Positions 1 through 8,457 of a DNA stretch of 64,000 nucleotides are shown piece after piece. The notes under the pieces are model-generated. The model ran no database searches. It was not told where the DNA came from and saw only the letters and a program-made list of their open reading frames with translations. This stretch comes from Shewanella canadensis (GTDB lineage Bacteria > Pseudomonadota > Gammaproteobacteria > Enterobacterales > Shewanellaceae): NCBI RefSeq assembly GCF_003966225.1, contig NZ_RXNU01000003.1:1-64000 (forward strand). Reading direction: 5' to 3'. Every line of letters begins with the position of its first letter. Position 1 is the first letter of the stretch. Both the position numbers and the translations under genes were made by a program.

Positions 1-49
1 TACAAAACTTAATGAGTATTCACTCTTTGCAGAGTCTAATGCAGTCCGG

Positions 50-125
50 GTCCCCATCGTCTAGAGGCCTAGGACACCGCCCTTTCACGGCGGTAACAGG
101 GGTTCGAATCCCCTTGGGGATACCA
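50..125 (+). tRNA. tRNA-Glu (anticodon TTC)
   Basis: The 76-nt cloverleaf has acceptor arms 50-56 and 115-121, with a terminal G-T pair. The anticodon stem CCGCC/GGCGG flanks loop CTTTCAC, with anticodon TTC at 84-86. The T-arm carries GGTTCGAATCC and a CCA end is encoded at 123-125. The D-arm and anticodon arm match the E. coli tRNA-Glu layout. It lies 40 nt upstream of a tRNA-Ala gene, and the two are probably co-transcribed. Confidence 0.97.
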
Positions 126-165
126 CTTTTTCAAAATTTCATGCTTATATTCCAGTGCATGAAAT

Positions 166-241
166 GGGGCCTTAGCTCAGCTGGGAGAGCGCAACACTGG
201 CAGTGTTGAGGTCAGCGGTTCGATCCCGCTAGGCTCCACCA
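166..241 (+). tRNA. tRNA-Ala (anticodon GGC)
   Basis: The acceptor stem GGGGCCT pairs with AGGCTCC with one G-T wobble. The anticodon stem CAACA/TGTTG encloses loop CTGGCAG, with anticodon GGC at 199-201. The T-arm is GCGGTTCGATCCCGC and CCA is encoded. It follows tRNA-Glu closely and is followed by a strong intrinsic terminator, so the two tRNAs look like one transcript. Confidence 0.97.
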
Positions 242-283
242 TTATTCTTATTGTTAGTTTTGTATAAATTAACGAGAGACATG

Positions 284-307
284 AAACCACCTTAGGGTGG
301 TTTTTTT
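284..307 (+). terminator. Intrinsic terminator of the tRNA-Glu/Ala transcript
   Basis: Perfect 8-bp stem AAACCACC/GGTGGTTT with loop TTAG, followed by seven T. It lies 43 nt after the tRNA-Ala CCA end. Confidence 0.9.
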
Positions 308-500
308 GTACCTGAAATTTGTGTCCAAACAGAGCGTTCAAAAGAGTGTGATGAGACAGTGCATAGCGTGGGTAATAGGTAACATCAGCTTTCTAGCTGA
401 TATCGTTATGCTTATGGTATTCGTATCAGCAATATTCATCCGCCGACAGAGCTTTAACTTTCTGCCCACTGAACAGACGATTAATTAAGTTGATAGTTGA

Positions 501-524
501 AAAAACCACCCAAAGGTGGTTTTT
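501..524. terminator. Bidirectional intrinsic terminator
   Basis: Stem AAAAACCACC/GGTGGTTTTT with loop CAAA has A- and T-rich flanks, so it can work in both directions. It lies just downstream of the ABC transporter gene on the minus strand. Its stem is nearly the same as the tRNA terminator at 284-307. The stretch between the two (308-500) has no credible gene. Confidence 0.85.
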
Positions 525-546
525 AGATTTAAAGATGAATGGCTGA

Positions 547-2376
547 TTAATCGATACCCAAAAAGCCTCCGGTTTGATGCGCCCAAAGTTGAGCATAGAT
601 ACCACCGGATTGAGTTAACTCATGATGAGAGCCCTGTTCGACAATTTTACCCTCATCGATGACAATAAGCCTGTCCATTGCTGCAATCGTCGATAAGCGA
701 TGGGCAATAGCGATCACAGTCTTACCTTCCATTAATTGATATAAACTCTCCTGAATGGCCGCTTCAACTTCTGAGTCCAGGGCTGATGTGGCCTCATCTA
801 GCAGGAGAATTGGGGCATTTTTCAGCAAGACGCGGGCGATGGCGATACGTTGACGTTGACCGCCCGATAGTTTTACGCCGCGCTCCCCCACTTGAGCATC
901 CAAACCTCGATTACCTTCCGGGTCACTAAGGGTTTGAATAAACTCATAGGCTTGAGAGTGTTTAATCGCTTTGAGTAACTCCTCTTCACTTGCATCTGGG
1001 TTGCCGTAAAGAATATTTTCACGAACGGAGCGGTGAAGAAGAGAGGTGTCTTGTGTCACCATGCCTATATGTGCGCGCAAGGAGTCTTGTTGTACGTTTT
1101 TAATATCTTGTTTGTCTATTTGAATCGAACCTTGTTCGACATCATAGAAGCGCATTAACAAGTTCACCAGCGTCGACTTTCCTGCTCCGGAGCGACCTAC
1201 CAGGCCTACTTTTTCGCCGGCTTTAATATTCAGATTTAGATTATCTATGATCCCGCTGCTTTCGCCGTAATGAAAACTTACATCGGCAAAATCGATACAC
1301 CCTTGGGTAACCGTGATTGGCTTTGCATCGATACAGTCTTCAATTTCAGTAGGTTTAGATAAGGTGTTCATACCATCGGTCACGGTGCCGATATTTTCAA
1401 ACAATGAGCTGATTTCCCACATGATCCATTGCGACATACCATTTAGACGAAGCGACAGGCTGATTGCGATGGCGATAGCCCCTACGGTAATTGCGCTGCT
1501 CGTCCATAACCAAATAGAAACAGCAGCTATAGTAAATGCGAGAAGGTAATTGATAATCTGCACGCTGACATTGATGCCTGTAACCAGTCGCATTTGCCGA
1601 TAAACAGTATTGAGAAACACTTTCATGCTGCCTCGAGCATATTCAGCTTCTTTTTGTGTGTGGGAAAACAGCTTTACCGTTGTGATATTGGTATAGCTGT
1701 CTACAATCCGCCCGGTCATGGTTGAGCGGGCGTCGGCTTGCTCAGTAGAGACCTTCTTTAGCTTAGGTAAAAACATGAATTGCAGGCTTATGTATAACCC
1801 CAGCCAGATCAGCATAGGGACCATTAGTCTTAGATCCGCATTCGCAATCATGACGACCATCGAGGTGAAATAAACCAAAATATATACCAGTACATCTAAG
1901 AGCTTTGTCACGGTTTCCCTGACAGCCAGTGATGTCTGCATGACCTTGGTCGCAATTCTTCCTGCGAAATCATTCTGGTAGAAAGAGACACTCTGTTTGA
2001 GCAGATACCTATGTGCTAACCAGCGGATTGACATAGGATAATTGCCAAGAAGTCCCTGATATACAATTAAGGCATGCAGAAGAACCAGGGTGGGGATGAT
2101 GACTAATACCAAAACAGTCATTCCAATTAGCTTCTGACCTTCTTTCTCAAATAAGGTTTGAGGGTCATTAGCGATGAGCATATCAACCAACTGTCCCATG
2201 AAACCAAATAGTGATACCTCTAAAATGGCTAAAATCGCGGTTAAAATCGACATGAGGACAAGAGGAAGTTCAAATCCTCGGGTGTAATGACGACAAAATG
2301 CATATATCCCTTTCGGAGGTTGTACCGGTTCTTCAGGAGGCAGGGCATTGACCCAAGATTCAAATCGTTTAAACAT
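547..2376 (-). CDS. ABC half-transporter (fused permease and ATPase)
   Basis: 609-aa inner-membrane half-transporter expected to act as a homodimer exporting lipids or drugs. The N-terminal transmembrane domain (about 35-320) has several hydrophobic helices. The C-terminal ATPase shows Walker A GRSGAGKS (394-401), Q-loop TQDTS (441-445), signature LSGGQ (503-507), Walker B ILLLDEA (523-529) and the H-loop His559. All catalytic residues are present, so it should be active. The substrate cannot be read from sequence; MsbA-like and multidrug families share this layout. The gene stands alone, converges on the tRNA unit across a bidirectional terminator, and has an 8-bp inverted repeat 27 nt before its start. 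Confidence 0.93.
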   Translation of the reverse strand: MFKRFESWVNALPPEEPVQPPKGIYAFCRHYTRGFELPLVLMSILTAILAILEVSLFGFMGQLVDMLIANDPQTLFEKEGQKLIGMTVLVLVIIPTLVLLHALIVYQGLLGNYPMSIRWLAHRYLLKQSVSFYQNDFAGRIATKVMQTSLAVRETVTKLLDVLVYILVYFTSMVVMIANADLRLMVPMLIWLGLYISLQFMFLPKLKKVSTEQADARSTMTGRIVDSYTNITTVKLFSHTQKEAEYARGSMKVFLNTVYRQMRLVTGINVSVQIINYLLAFTIAAVSIWLWTSSAITVGAIAIAISLSLRLNGMSQWIMWEISSLFENIGTVTDGMNTLSKPTEIEDCIDAKPITVTQGCIDFADVSFHYGESSGIIDNLNLNIKAGEKVGLVGRSGAGKSTLVNLLMRFYDVEQGSIQIDKQDIKNVQQDSLRAHIGMVTQDTSLLHRSVRENILYGNPDASEEELLKAIKHSQAYEFIQTLSDPEGNRGLDAQVGERGVKLSGGQRQRIAIARVLLKNAPILLLDEATSALDSEVEAAIQESLYQLMEGKTVIAIAHRLSTIAAMDRLIVIDEGKIVEQGSHHELTQSGGIYAQLWAHQTGGFLGID

Positions 2377-2402
2377 CTATGTTCTCAATGATTATTATAT
2401 TT

Positions 2403-2422
2403 TGCTAACACTGTTGTTAGCA
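2403..2422. promoter_or_regulatory. Operator-like inverted repeat upstream of ABC transporter
   Basis: TGCTAACA-CTGT-TGTTAGCA is a perfect 8-bp inverted repeat with a 4-nt spacer, 27 nt upstream of the transporter ATG at 2376. It has no T-run, so it is not a terminator. Size and symmetry suit a dimeric repressor. No regulator gene is adjacent, and a 5'-UTR hairpin is an alternative. Confidence 0.45.
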
Positions 2423-2555
2423 TATCTTAAAAATAAAACATTAGGTTAACATTACTGATTTATATAGAGTTCCGTTTTCCGCTAGTTTAGATAGTCGTTA
2501 TTAAGTAAAGTAAGGCTTAATCATTTTCCAAATTACGGATTAGGCCCGCTTAAGA

Positions 2556-4091
2556 ATGGATCATTACCTCGAAACCTTAACCGTTGAATCTTGCCGTAAA
2601 GCGAGACACTCAAAAGATGCCCGTTTCGATGGCCAGTTTTTTGTTGGTGTGACCACGACGGGAATTTTTTGTCGTCCTATATGTCCTGCTGTATCGCCAA
2701 AAGAGAAAAACGTCAGGTATTTTGATTCTGCAATTCGCGCCGTTAATGCCGGATTAAGGCCCTGCCTGCGCTGCCGCCCAGATAGCGCGCCAGATTCATT
2801 TGCATGGAAAGGGACACAAACAACAATAGAGCGCGCCTTGAGATTAATTGATACCGGTGTTATGTCTGGTGATAACGGATTGAGTATAGAGGCGCTGTCT
2901 GAAAGGCTGGGGATCGGTAGCCGATATTTACGTCAGTTATTCAATAAGCATTTGGGGACATCGCCTAAGAAGTATGCACAATTTCGTCAACTGATGTTTG
3001 CAAAACAATTATTGCATCAAACAGATCTACCGGTAATTCAAGTCGGCTTGGCTGCTGGCTACACCAGCATCAGGCGTTTTAATGAAGTATTCAAAGAAAC
3101 ATTACAATTAACGCCAACAGAGTTAAGAAAAAATAGAGGTAATAAACAACCGCTCGCGGTGAAGGACGTTAGCTCAGGTAGAGGGCTCTGTTTAAGTTTA
3201 CAATTATCATATCGGCCTCCACTAAATTGGAGTCATCTGTCTGAATTTTATCAATTGAGAATGGTTGATGGAATGGAATGGCTGAATGACTCACAAAGCT
3301 ATGGACGTACTTTTCAATTAGGCTCTGCTAAAGGCTTTTTTGAAGCCGTGCACTATCCTGAAAAAAATCGATTCAAGGTTACTATTCATTTATCAACAGC
3401 CCAAGATTTAGCAGTGCTTAAGGATATTGTCATGCAGATCCGTAGGCTATTAGATCTCGATGCGGATATGAATAAGATAGAGAGCTCGCTTGCATCAATC
3501 TCATTGATATGTGACCAGATGAATGAGGGGTTAAGGCTACCAGGTACCTGGTCTGCCTTTGAGGCGGGCTGCAGGGCGATATTAGGGCAGCAGGTCAGCG
3601 TCATTCAAGCCACCAAATTGCTTAATAGCATGGTAAAGGCAAATGGAGAGGAGTTGAGTCTGTCGGGTAGAACGCTTCGTATGTTTCCTACGCCAGCCAA
3701 GCTTGCCAAAGCCAATTTGGATGAGCTTAAGATGCCCGGAGCAAGGAAAGCGGCGATCAATGCCTTTGGTTTATATGTGGCCACCAACCCGGATGCCGAT
3801 CTTGATGAATGGTTAACCATTAAAGGCATAGGCCCCTGGACGGTAGCGTATGCCAAAATGCGCGGATTAAGTGATCCCAATATTTTATTATGCACAGATC
3901 TGGTGGTTAAAAAGAAAGTACTCAAGATGTATGAACTGGATAGGTTATCCGTGAATACAACAAAGTCAGGATATCAACCTGATTCAATGTTGGGTGATGC
4001 GGTAGATTATGACACATTGGCAGAGTCACTTCGTCAGCAGGCAACGCCCTGGGGCAGTTATTTAACCTTTCAACTATGGAACCTGACATGA
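2556..4091 (+). CDS. alkA: Ada-type regulator fused to AlkA 3-methyladenine DNA glycosylase
   Basis: 511-aa DNA alkylation repair protein. Residues 1-80 form an Ada zinc domain with Cys39, Cys43, Cys70 and Cys73. Cys39 aligns with the methyl-phosphotriester acceptor Cys38 of E. coli Ada. Residues 85-195 are an AraC-type helix-turn-helix domain. Residues 210-511 are AlkA-like, with a helix-hairpin-helix around LTIKGIGPWTVAY (420-432) and the catalytic Asp448 in CTDLVVKKK. It probably senses methylated phosphate backbone, activates transcription and excises alkylated bases. Its stop overlaps the downstream ogt ATG as ATGA, indicating translational coupling. The fusion splits E. coli Ada functions differently: here the sensor is joined to the glycosylase instead of the methyltransferase. 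Confidence 0.93.
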   Translation: MDHYLETLTVESCRKARHSKDARFDGQFFVGVTTTGIFCRPICPAVSPKEKNVRYFDSAIRAVNAGLRPCLRCRPDSAPDSFAWKGTQTTIERALRLIDTGVMSGDNGLSIEALSERLGIGSRYLRQLFNKHLGTSPKKYAQFRQLMFAKQLLHQTDLPVIQVGLAAGYTSIRRFNEVFKETLQLTPTELRKNRGNKQPLAVKDVSSGRGLCLSLQLSYRPPLNWSHLSEFYQLRMVDGMEWLNDSQSYGRTFQLGSAKGFFEAVHYPEKNRFKVTIHLSTAQDLAVLKDIVMQIRRLLDLDADMNKIESSLASISLICDQMNEGLRLPGTWSAFEAGCRAILGQQVSVIQATKLLNSMVKANGEELSLSGRTLRMFPTPAKLAKANLDELKMPGARKAAINAFGLYVATNPDADLDEWLTIKGIGPWTVAYAKMRGLSDPNILLCTDLVVKKKVLKMYELDRLSVNTTKSGYQPDSMLGDAVDYDTLAESLRQQATPWGSYLTFQLWNLT

Positions 4092-4714
4092 CAGTATTAA
4101 TCACGACCAAAACTGAAAAGCATCTAATTCAGAAAGACTGTGACACTCAAGGAGCCAAATTCAATATGGGATGTTTACTTGTCCCTTTACCCTTCAAAGA
4201 GAATGTCGCACCGCTTGCATCGAAAACGTTTTCAACTCCAGTCGGGGAGTTGCTCATTAAAGCCAATCAGTATGGCTTAAGTCACTTAAGCCTGGCTGAG
4301 GTTGAAGAGGTATTATGGGTAGATGAAAGTCACCCCTCACATCAGGAGGCTTTAGGGTACTTGTCCCAAACGGAGCTCGAGATTGGTGAGTATTTTTCTG
4401 GTTCGCGAGAGACTTTTTCTGTGCCATTAGCGCCTCAAGGTACGGCGTTTCAGAGGCAAGTTTGGCAAGCATTGCTTGAGCTTGGTCATGGCGAATATTG
4501 TAGTTACAGTGACATAGCGCAGAAGATCAATAGACCCAAAGCTGTCAGGGCCGTCGGCGCCGCAAACGGAGCCAATCGAATTGCCATCATTATTCCTTGT
4601 CACCGCGTGATCGGAAAAAATGGCAAGCTAACAGGTTATGCCTATGGAATAGAGATGAAGCGACAACTGCTTGGCTTGGAAGGCTATGCTGATCAGAAAA
4701 CTATGACGTTTTAA
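4088..4714 (+). CDS. ogt: Methylated-DNA-protein cysteine methyltransferase
   Basis: Suicide repair enzyme that removes the methyl group from O6-methylguanine or O4-methylthymine onto its own cysteine. The active-site motif IIPCHRVIGKNG and the helix-turn-helix DNA-binding segment with RAVGAANGANRIA are intact. The ATG at 4088 overlaps the alkA stop (ATGA). Two alternatives exist: an in-frame ATG at 4076, and an ATG at 4166 preceded by AAGGAG about 11 nt away. The last would give a product closer to the 170-aa family size, since conserved sequence begins at KTFSTPVGELL. With alkA it forms a two-gene adaptive-response operon. Function is certain; the start is not. Confidence 0.93.
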   Translation: MTVLITTKTEKHLIQKDCDTQGAKFNMGCLLVPLPFKENVAPLASKTFSTPVGELLIKANQYGLSHLSLAEVEEVLWVDESHPSHQEALGYLSQTELEIGEYFSGSRETFSVPLAPQGTAFQRQVWQALLELGHGEYCSYSDIAQKINRPKAVRAVGAANGANRIAIIIPCHRVIGKNGKLTGYAYGIEMKRQLLGLEGYADQKTMTF

Positions 4715-4853
4715 TCCGGGTCTGCTAAGGAACACTTAACGTTTGCTCTGTCTCCCATTCAACCAAGCTCGATAACAGTAAAACATAAGCTTTATAGGTG
4801 ATTTTAGCGTAGAATATGTGCCATATTTATTTTATGGCACTCACCCCGAATCT

Positions 4854-6152
4854 ATGACACAAGCTCACTCTTCACAAACACCACAGAACACCACCTTCGA
4901 ACAATTAGGATTAATCCCTGAATTACTGACTCGTTTAACTGAACTTGAGTATGTGACTCCTACACTGGTTCAGACTGGAACGATAGCTGCGGTTCTGGAG
5001 GGCAAAGATGTGTTAGCTGGCGCTATCACAGGTTCTGGTAAGACAGCTGCGTTTGCGTTGCCATTAATACAAAGACTGTTATCAAAACAATCTACCTCCG
5101 TTAAGGGAAACCAGATTGGAACATTAGTTTTGGTTCCGACTCGTGAGCTGGCTCAACAAGTTGCCGAAAGCTTTAAGAGTTATGCGAAACTGATTAAACC
5201 GAGAGTAAAAATAGAGGCTGTGTTCGGTGGTGTTTCTGCCAACACCCAGATGCTTGCGTTGAGAGGTGGGGCGGATGTTCTTGTGGCGACTCCAGGACGC
5301 TTGCTTGATCTGCTTTCTAGCAATGCAGTAAAGCTTGGGCAGGTGACCTCTCTGGTACTCGATGAAGCCGACCGTATGTTAAGTCTGGGCTTCGAAGAAG
5401 AGTTAACGGAGATTCTGGCCAAATTACCTAAGCATAAGCAAACTTTACTCTTTTCGGCTACCTTCCCCGAAGAAGTTAAGGAACTGACAGACAAGTTATT
5501 ATCGTCTCCGGTAGAGGTTCAGCTTCAAAGCGAAGAGAAGAGTACGCTGATACAACAGGTTTATACGGTTAACCGGAACCGTAAGACAGCATTACTCGGG
5601 CATTTGATTAACGAGAATGATTGGCGTCAAGTCTTGGTTTTTGCCAGTGCCAAAAATACCTGTAACCGTTTGGAACAAAAGTTGGAAAAGCTGGGCATTG
5701 CGGCGCAGGTTTTTCATAGCGATAAGGCGCAGGGGGCAAGAACCCGAGTATTGGAAGGATTCAAAAGTGGTGAGATCCGTGTGCTAATTGCCACAGACAT
5801 TGCCGCGCGTGGTATCGACATTGAAAAGCTTCCAGTGGTGATTAATTACGAGTTGCCTAGAAGTCCTGCCGATTATATGCATCGAATTGGTCGAAGTGGA
5901 CGAGCCGGAGAAGCGGGGCTAGCGCTCTCTTTGATTTCTCATGATGAGTATCAACATTTTAAACTCATTGAGAAAAAGAATAAGATCAGATTAGTGCGTG
6001 AACAGGTTGTCGGTTTTGAAGCCTCTGAAGAAGCGCCGCTTGATTGCCCATCCAGAGAGATAAAACCTATGGCAGCACCCGAAGGTATGGGTAAGAAAAA
6101 GCGAAAAAAAGTCCCTAAGGCCAATGCCGAACTGTGGGCCAAAAAGCCCTAA
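4854..6152 (+). CDS. DEAD-box ATP-dependent RNA helicase (RhlE-like)
   Basis: 432-aa RNA helicase with the full motif set: Q motif around FEQLGL (15-20), Walker A AITGSGKT (57-64), PTREL (95-99), TPGR (146-149), DEAD (170-173), SAT (201-203) and HRIGRSGR (343-350). A short lysine-rich tail (KKKRKK) should help RNA binding. Such proteins remodel rRNA or mRNA, often in ribosome assembly or cold adaptation. The in-frame ATG at 4818 is less likely because homology begins after MTQAHSS; neither start has a strong Shine-Dalgarno. It stands as a single gene. Subfamily assignment within DEAD-box proteins is uncertain. Confidence 0.93.
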   Translation: MTQAHSSQTPQNTTFEQLGLIPELLTRLTELEYVTPTLVQTGTIAAVLEGKDVLAGAITGSGKTAAFALPLIQRLLSKQSTSVKGNQIGTLVLVPTRELAQQVAESFKSYAKLIKPRVKIEAVFGGVSANTQMLALRGGADVLVATPGRLLDLLSSNAVKLGQVTSLVLDEADRMLSLGFEEELTEILAKLPKHKQTLLFSATFPEEVKELTDKLLSSPVEVQLQSEEKSTLIQQVYTVNRNRKTALLGHLINENDWRQVLVFASAKNTCNRLEQKLEKLGIAAQVFHSDKAQGARTRVLEGFKSGEIRVLIATDIAARGIDIEKLPVVINYELPRSPADYMHRIGRSGRAGEAGLALSLISHDEYQHFKLIEKKNKIRLVREQVVGFEASEEAPLDCPSREIKPMAAPEGMGKKKRKKVPKANAELWAKKP

Positions 6153-6243
6153 TTTATTTGTTAAATATAGGGTGGTAGCGCCACCTTATATTTGAAACAT
6201 TTTATCAATGTCATTAATAGTCAATTTGTTATAGGTAGAATTT

Positions 6244-6714
6244 ATGCAGCATCTATTTTGGTTAGTTGAAGACAAAATTGCTGGACGCAGTGGGCCTAAC
6301 AAGGAAGCGTGGGATCTGAAGGAAATTAAGCGTTCAGGTATTGGGGCTATACTCTCTGTAAATGGCGGAGAGGCTTGTGAGCCTGACGCATTTACTCAGG
6401 CGGAATTGGCGTATGCGTGTATTCCCTTTTCCAGTAATGTACCGCCTAAAGATGATGACTTGAACTTGTGTGTCGAGCAGCTTCCTAAGGCGCTGGCTTT
6501 TATTCGTGAATGTGAAGCTAAAGAAATGCCGGTGATGATCCATTGTCGTTCAGGTAAAGACAGAACGGCATTGTTAATGGCTTATTATCTGATGGAAAAT
6601 GGAGCCGCGCCTTTGCATGCCGTCAGTCAAGTACGTGCCGCAAGAGACATTGCTTTTAGTGCTGAGGGTTGGGACCAGTTTGCTTTCGATGTACTTTATG
6701 CCTTACAGGAATAA
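6244..6714 (+). CDS. Dual-specificity/tyrosine-type protein phosphatase
   Basis: 156-aa cytosolic cysteine-based phosphatase. The P-loop HCRSGKDRTA holds the nucleophile Cys101 and Arg107 (CX5R). The acidic stretch PPKDDD (67-72) could supply the general acid. The sequence starts directly with the catalytic fold and has no signal peptide or membrane segment. Substrates cannot be read from sequence, and the neighbours (RNA helicase upstream, PLD lipoprotein downstream) give no firm clue. Family assignment rests on the active-site loop and the length of about 150 aa. Confidence 0.85.
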   Translation: MQHLFWLVEDKIAGRSGPNKEAWDLKEIKRSGIGAILSVNGGEACEPDAFTQAELAYACIPFSSNVPPKDDDLNLCVEQLPKALAFIRECEAKEMPVMIHCRSGKDRTALLMAYYLMENGAAPLHAVSQVRAARDIAFSAEGWDQFAFDVLYALQE

Positions 6715-6797
6715 AATTATTTAGCCGATAATTCAGGGCGTAACATCGGACAAGGATAGGTTGAGACGAATAGTTTGTTGAGGAGTAGCTTTAGATG

Positions 6798-6842
6798 AAT
6801 AGGCTTTTAATTAATAGACTTTTGACTAATAGGCATAGGGAT
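6798..6842 (+). repeat. Three degenerate 15-nt tandem units at the PLD gene start
   Basis: Three consecutive 15-mers beginning AATAGGCTT, AATAGACTT and AATAGGCAT occupy 6798-6842 and run into the ATG at 6841. They lie in the leader and would surround the ribosome-binding site. They are imperfect, so they are an old duplication or chance. Confidence 0.4.
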
Positions 6843-8364
6843 GAAAAGTAGAGTCATTGCCTGTTGGGCAGCTTTCTTTTGTCTGGGGTGCTTATCCGCC
6901 TGTGGCTCTTTACCCGATTTTGGTGATAAAGAGCCAAGTTATAAATTACCTGCTTCATCAAATGCCAATCTGGTTCAATTTACCGCGCCTCTCATCGTTA
7001 ACCATCCTGCCCAAACTGGTGTCGTCCCTTTGACTCATGGACTCGACGCGTTTATAGCAAGGCTGGCCATCATTACCGCGGCAAGTACAAGCGTTGACTT
7101 GCAGTATTATATTTATCGCCCCGATGAGACGGGTAAGCTACTCGTTTGGCATCTGCTCGATGCGGCACAGCGAGGCGTCAGAGTTCGTATCTTGCTTGAC
7201 GATTTGACGACCAAAGAGTTAGACCATGGTTTGATGTTGCTCTCGACGCACCCCAATATTCACATCCGCCTTTTTAACCCTTCATCTTCCAGAGACTATA
7301 GAGGGCTTGAGTTTGTTACCGGTTTTTCGCGCATGAATCATCGAATGCATAATAAGTCTTTGACCGTGGATAATTCGGCGACCATTGTCGGTGGACGAAA
7401 TATTGGTAACGAATATTTCTCTAATAATGAAGATGTTGATTTTGGTGATTTTGACCTGCTTGCGATAGGGGAGGCGGTTGACGAGGTGTCTAATCAATTC
7501 GATCAGTATTGGAATGCTGAGGTCACAGTGCCTATTGAAACGCTATCGGACAAACGCTTTACCGAAGAGGAGCTTATCGATGCCGATGACTTCTATCGAG
7601 CCGAACGTTTAGCCTTTGAGTCGAACGAGTATCTGGGGCGTCTGGAGTTGAGCCTCTTTTTAGAGGAGCTGAGGGAGCAAAAACTCAAATGGTACTGGGG
7701 CAAGGCTGAAGTGGTGTTTGACCCTCCGCAGAAGGCCCAGAAAAAAGATGAACAGCTGTGGCTACTTTCAGATTTATCTACATTTCTTGAAAGTGCTGAA
7801 GAGGAGGTGATGATCGTTTCCCCCTACTTTGTGCCAACGTCGCAAGGCACTCAAGATCTGGTCGCGGCATCCCAAAGTGGTTTAAAAATCACTGTGGTCA
7901 CTAATAGTTTAGCGGCTACCGATGTGCTGGCCGTTCACGCCGGGTATCAGGGATACCGCAAGGCCCTACTCGATGGTGGGGTTACAATCTTTGAGGTGAG
8001 AGTCGATCCTGAACATAAACCCTCGGGATGGATGGGAAGTTCGCGCACAAGTCTCCATGCTAAAACGTTTATCTTAGACAGAAAATCAACTTTTGTTGGT
8101 TCATTTAACTTCGATCCCCGATCGGCCTGGATAAATACCGAAATGGGGATGATATTTCATCAGGCTGAATTTGCAAATGGCGTTGTCACTGGTATCGAGG
8201 CAGGCCTTAAAGAGTCAGCATTTAGATTAAGTATTGAAGAGGGAGAACTTGTATGGTTTGATGATTTAAATGACGTAAAGCTTCATTCTGAACCCGGTGC
8301 GGGGTTTTGGCGTAAGTTTATGGCCGATTTTATTTCGCTATTTCCTTTTGAATCACAACTTTGA
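6841..8364 (+). CDS. Phospholipase D-family lipoprotein (cardiolipin synthase C-like)
   Basis: 507-aa lipoprotein with a signal peptide ending in lipobox LSAC (lipidated Cys21). Two HKD motifs carry catalysis: His170/Lys172/Asp177 in HNKSLTVD and His406/Lys408/Asp413 in HAKTFILD. The residues after Cys21 (GSL) lack an Asp+2 inner-membrane retention signal, so outer-membrane anchoring is possible. The two-HKD arrangement, spacing and length resemble the YmdC/ClsC group, which makes cardiolipin from phosphatidylglycerol and phosphatidylethanolamine, although E. coli ClsC itself is not remembered as a lipoprotein. Substrate is inferred from family only. It appears monocistronic. Confidence 0.88.
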   Translation: MKSRVIACWAAFFCLGCLSACGSLPDFGDKEPSYKLPASSNANLVQFTAPLIVNHPAQTGVVPLTHGLDAFIARLAIITAASTSVDLQYYIYRPDETGKLLVWHLLDAAQRGVRVRILLDDLTTKELDHGLMLLSTHPNIHIRLFNPSSSRDYRGLEFVTGFSRMNHRMHNKSLTVDNSATIVGGRNIGNEYFSNNEDVDFGDFDLLAIGEAVDEVSNQFDQYWNAEVTVPIETLSDKRFTEEELIDADDFYRAERLAFESNEYLGRLELSLFLEELREQKLKWYWGKAEVVFDPPQKAQKKDEQLWLLSDLSTFLESAEEEVMIVSPYFVPTSQGTQDLVAASQSGLKITVVTNSLAATDVLAVHAGYQGYRKALLDGGVTIFEVRVDPEHKPSGWMGSSRTSLHAKTFILDRKSTFVGSFNFDPRSAWINTEMGMIFHQAEFANGVVTGIEAGLKESAFRLSIEEGELVWFDDLNDVKLHSEPGAGFWRKFMADFISLFPFESQL

Positions 8365-8457
8365 TGACTATTCGCCCAGCCTTTGACCGTCGTCATCTTG
8401 TTTTTGCTGTGTTAGGGTTATACTTCAACTAATATTAACATTTTATTTGGTACGAAA

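Noticed and set aside
297..488. 63-aa open frame after the tRNA terminator
   Set aside because: It starts inside the terminator stem, has no ribosome-binding site and shows no protein family features.
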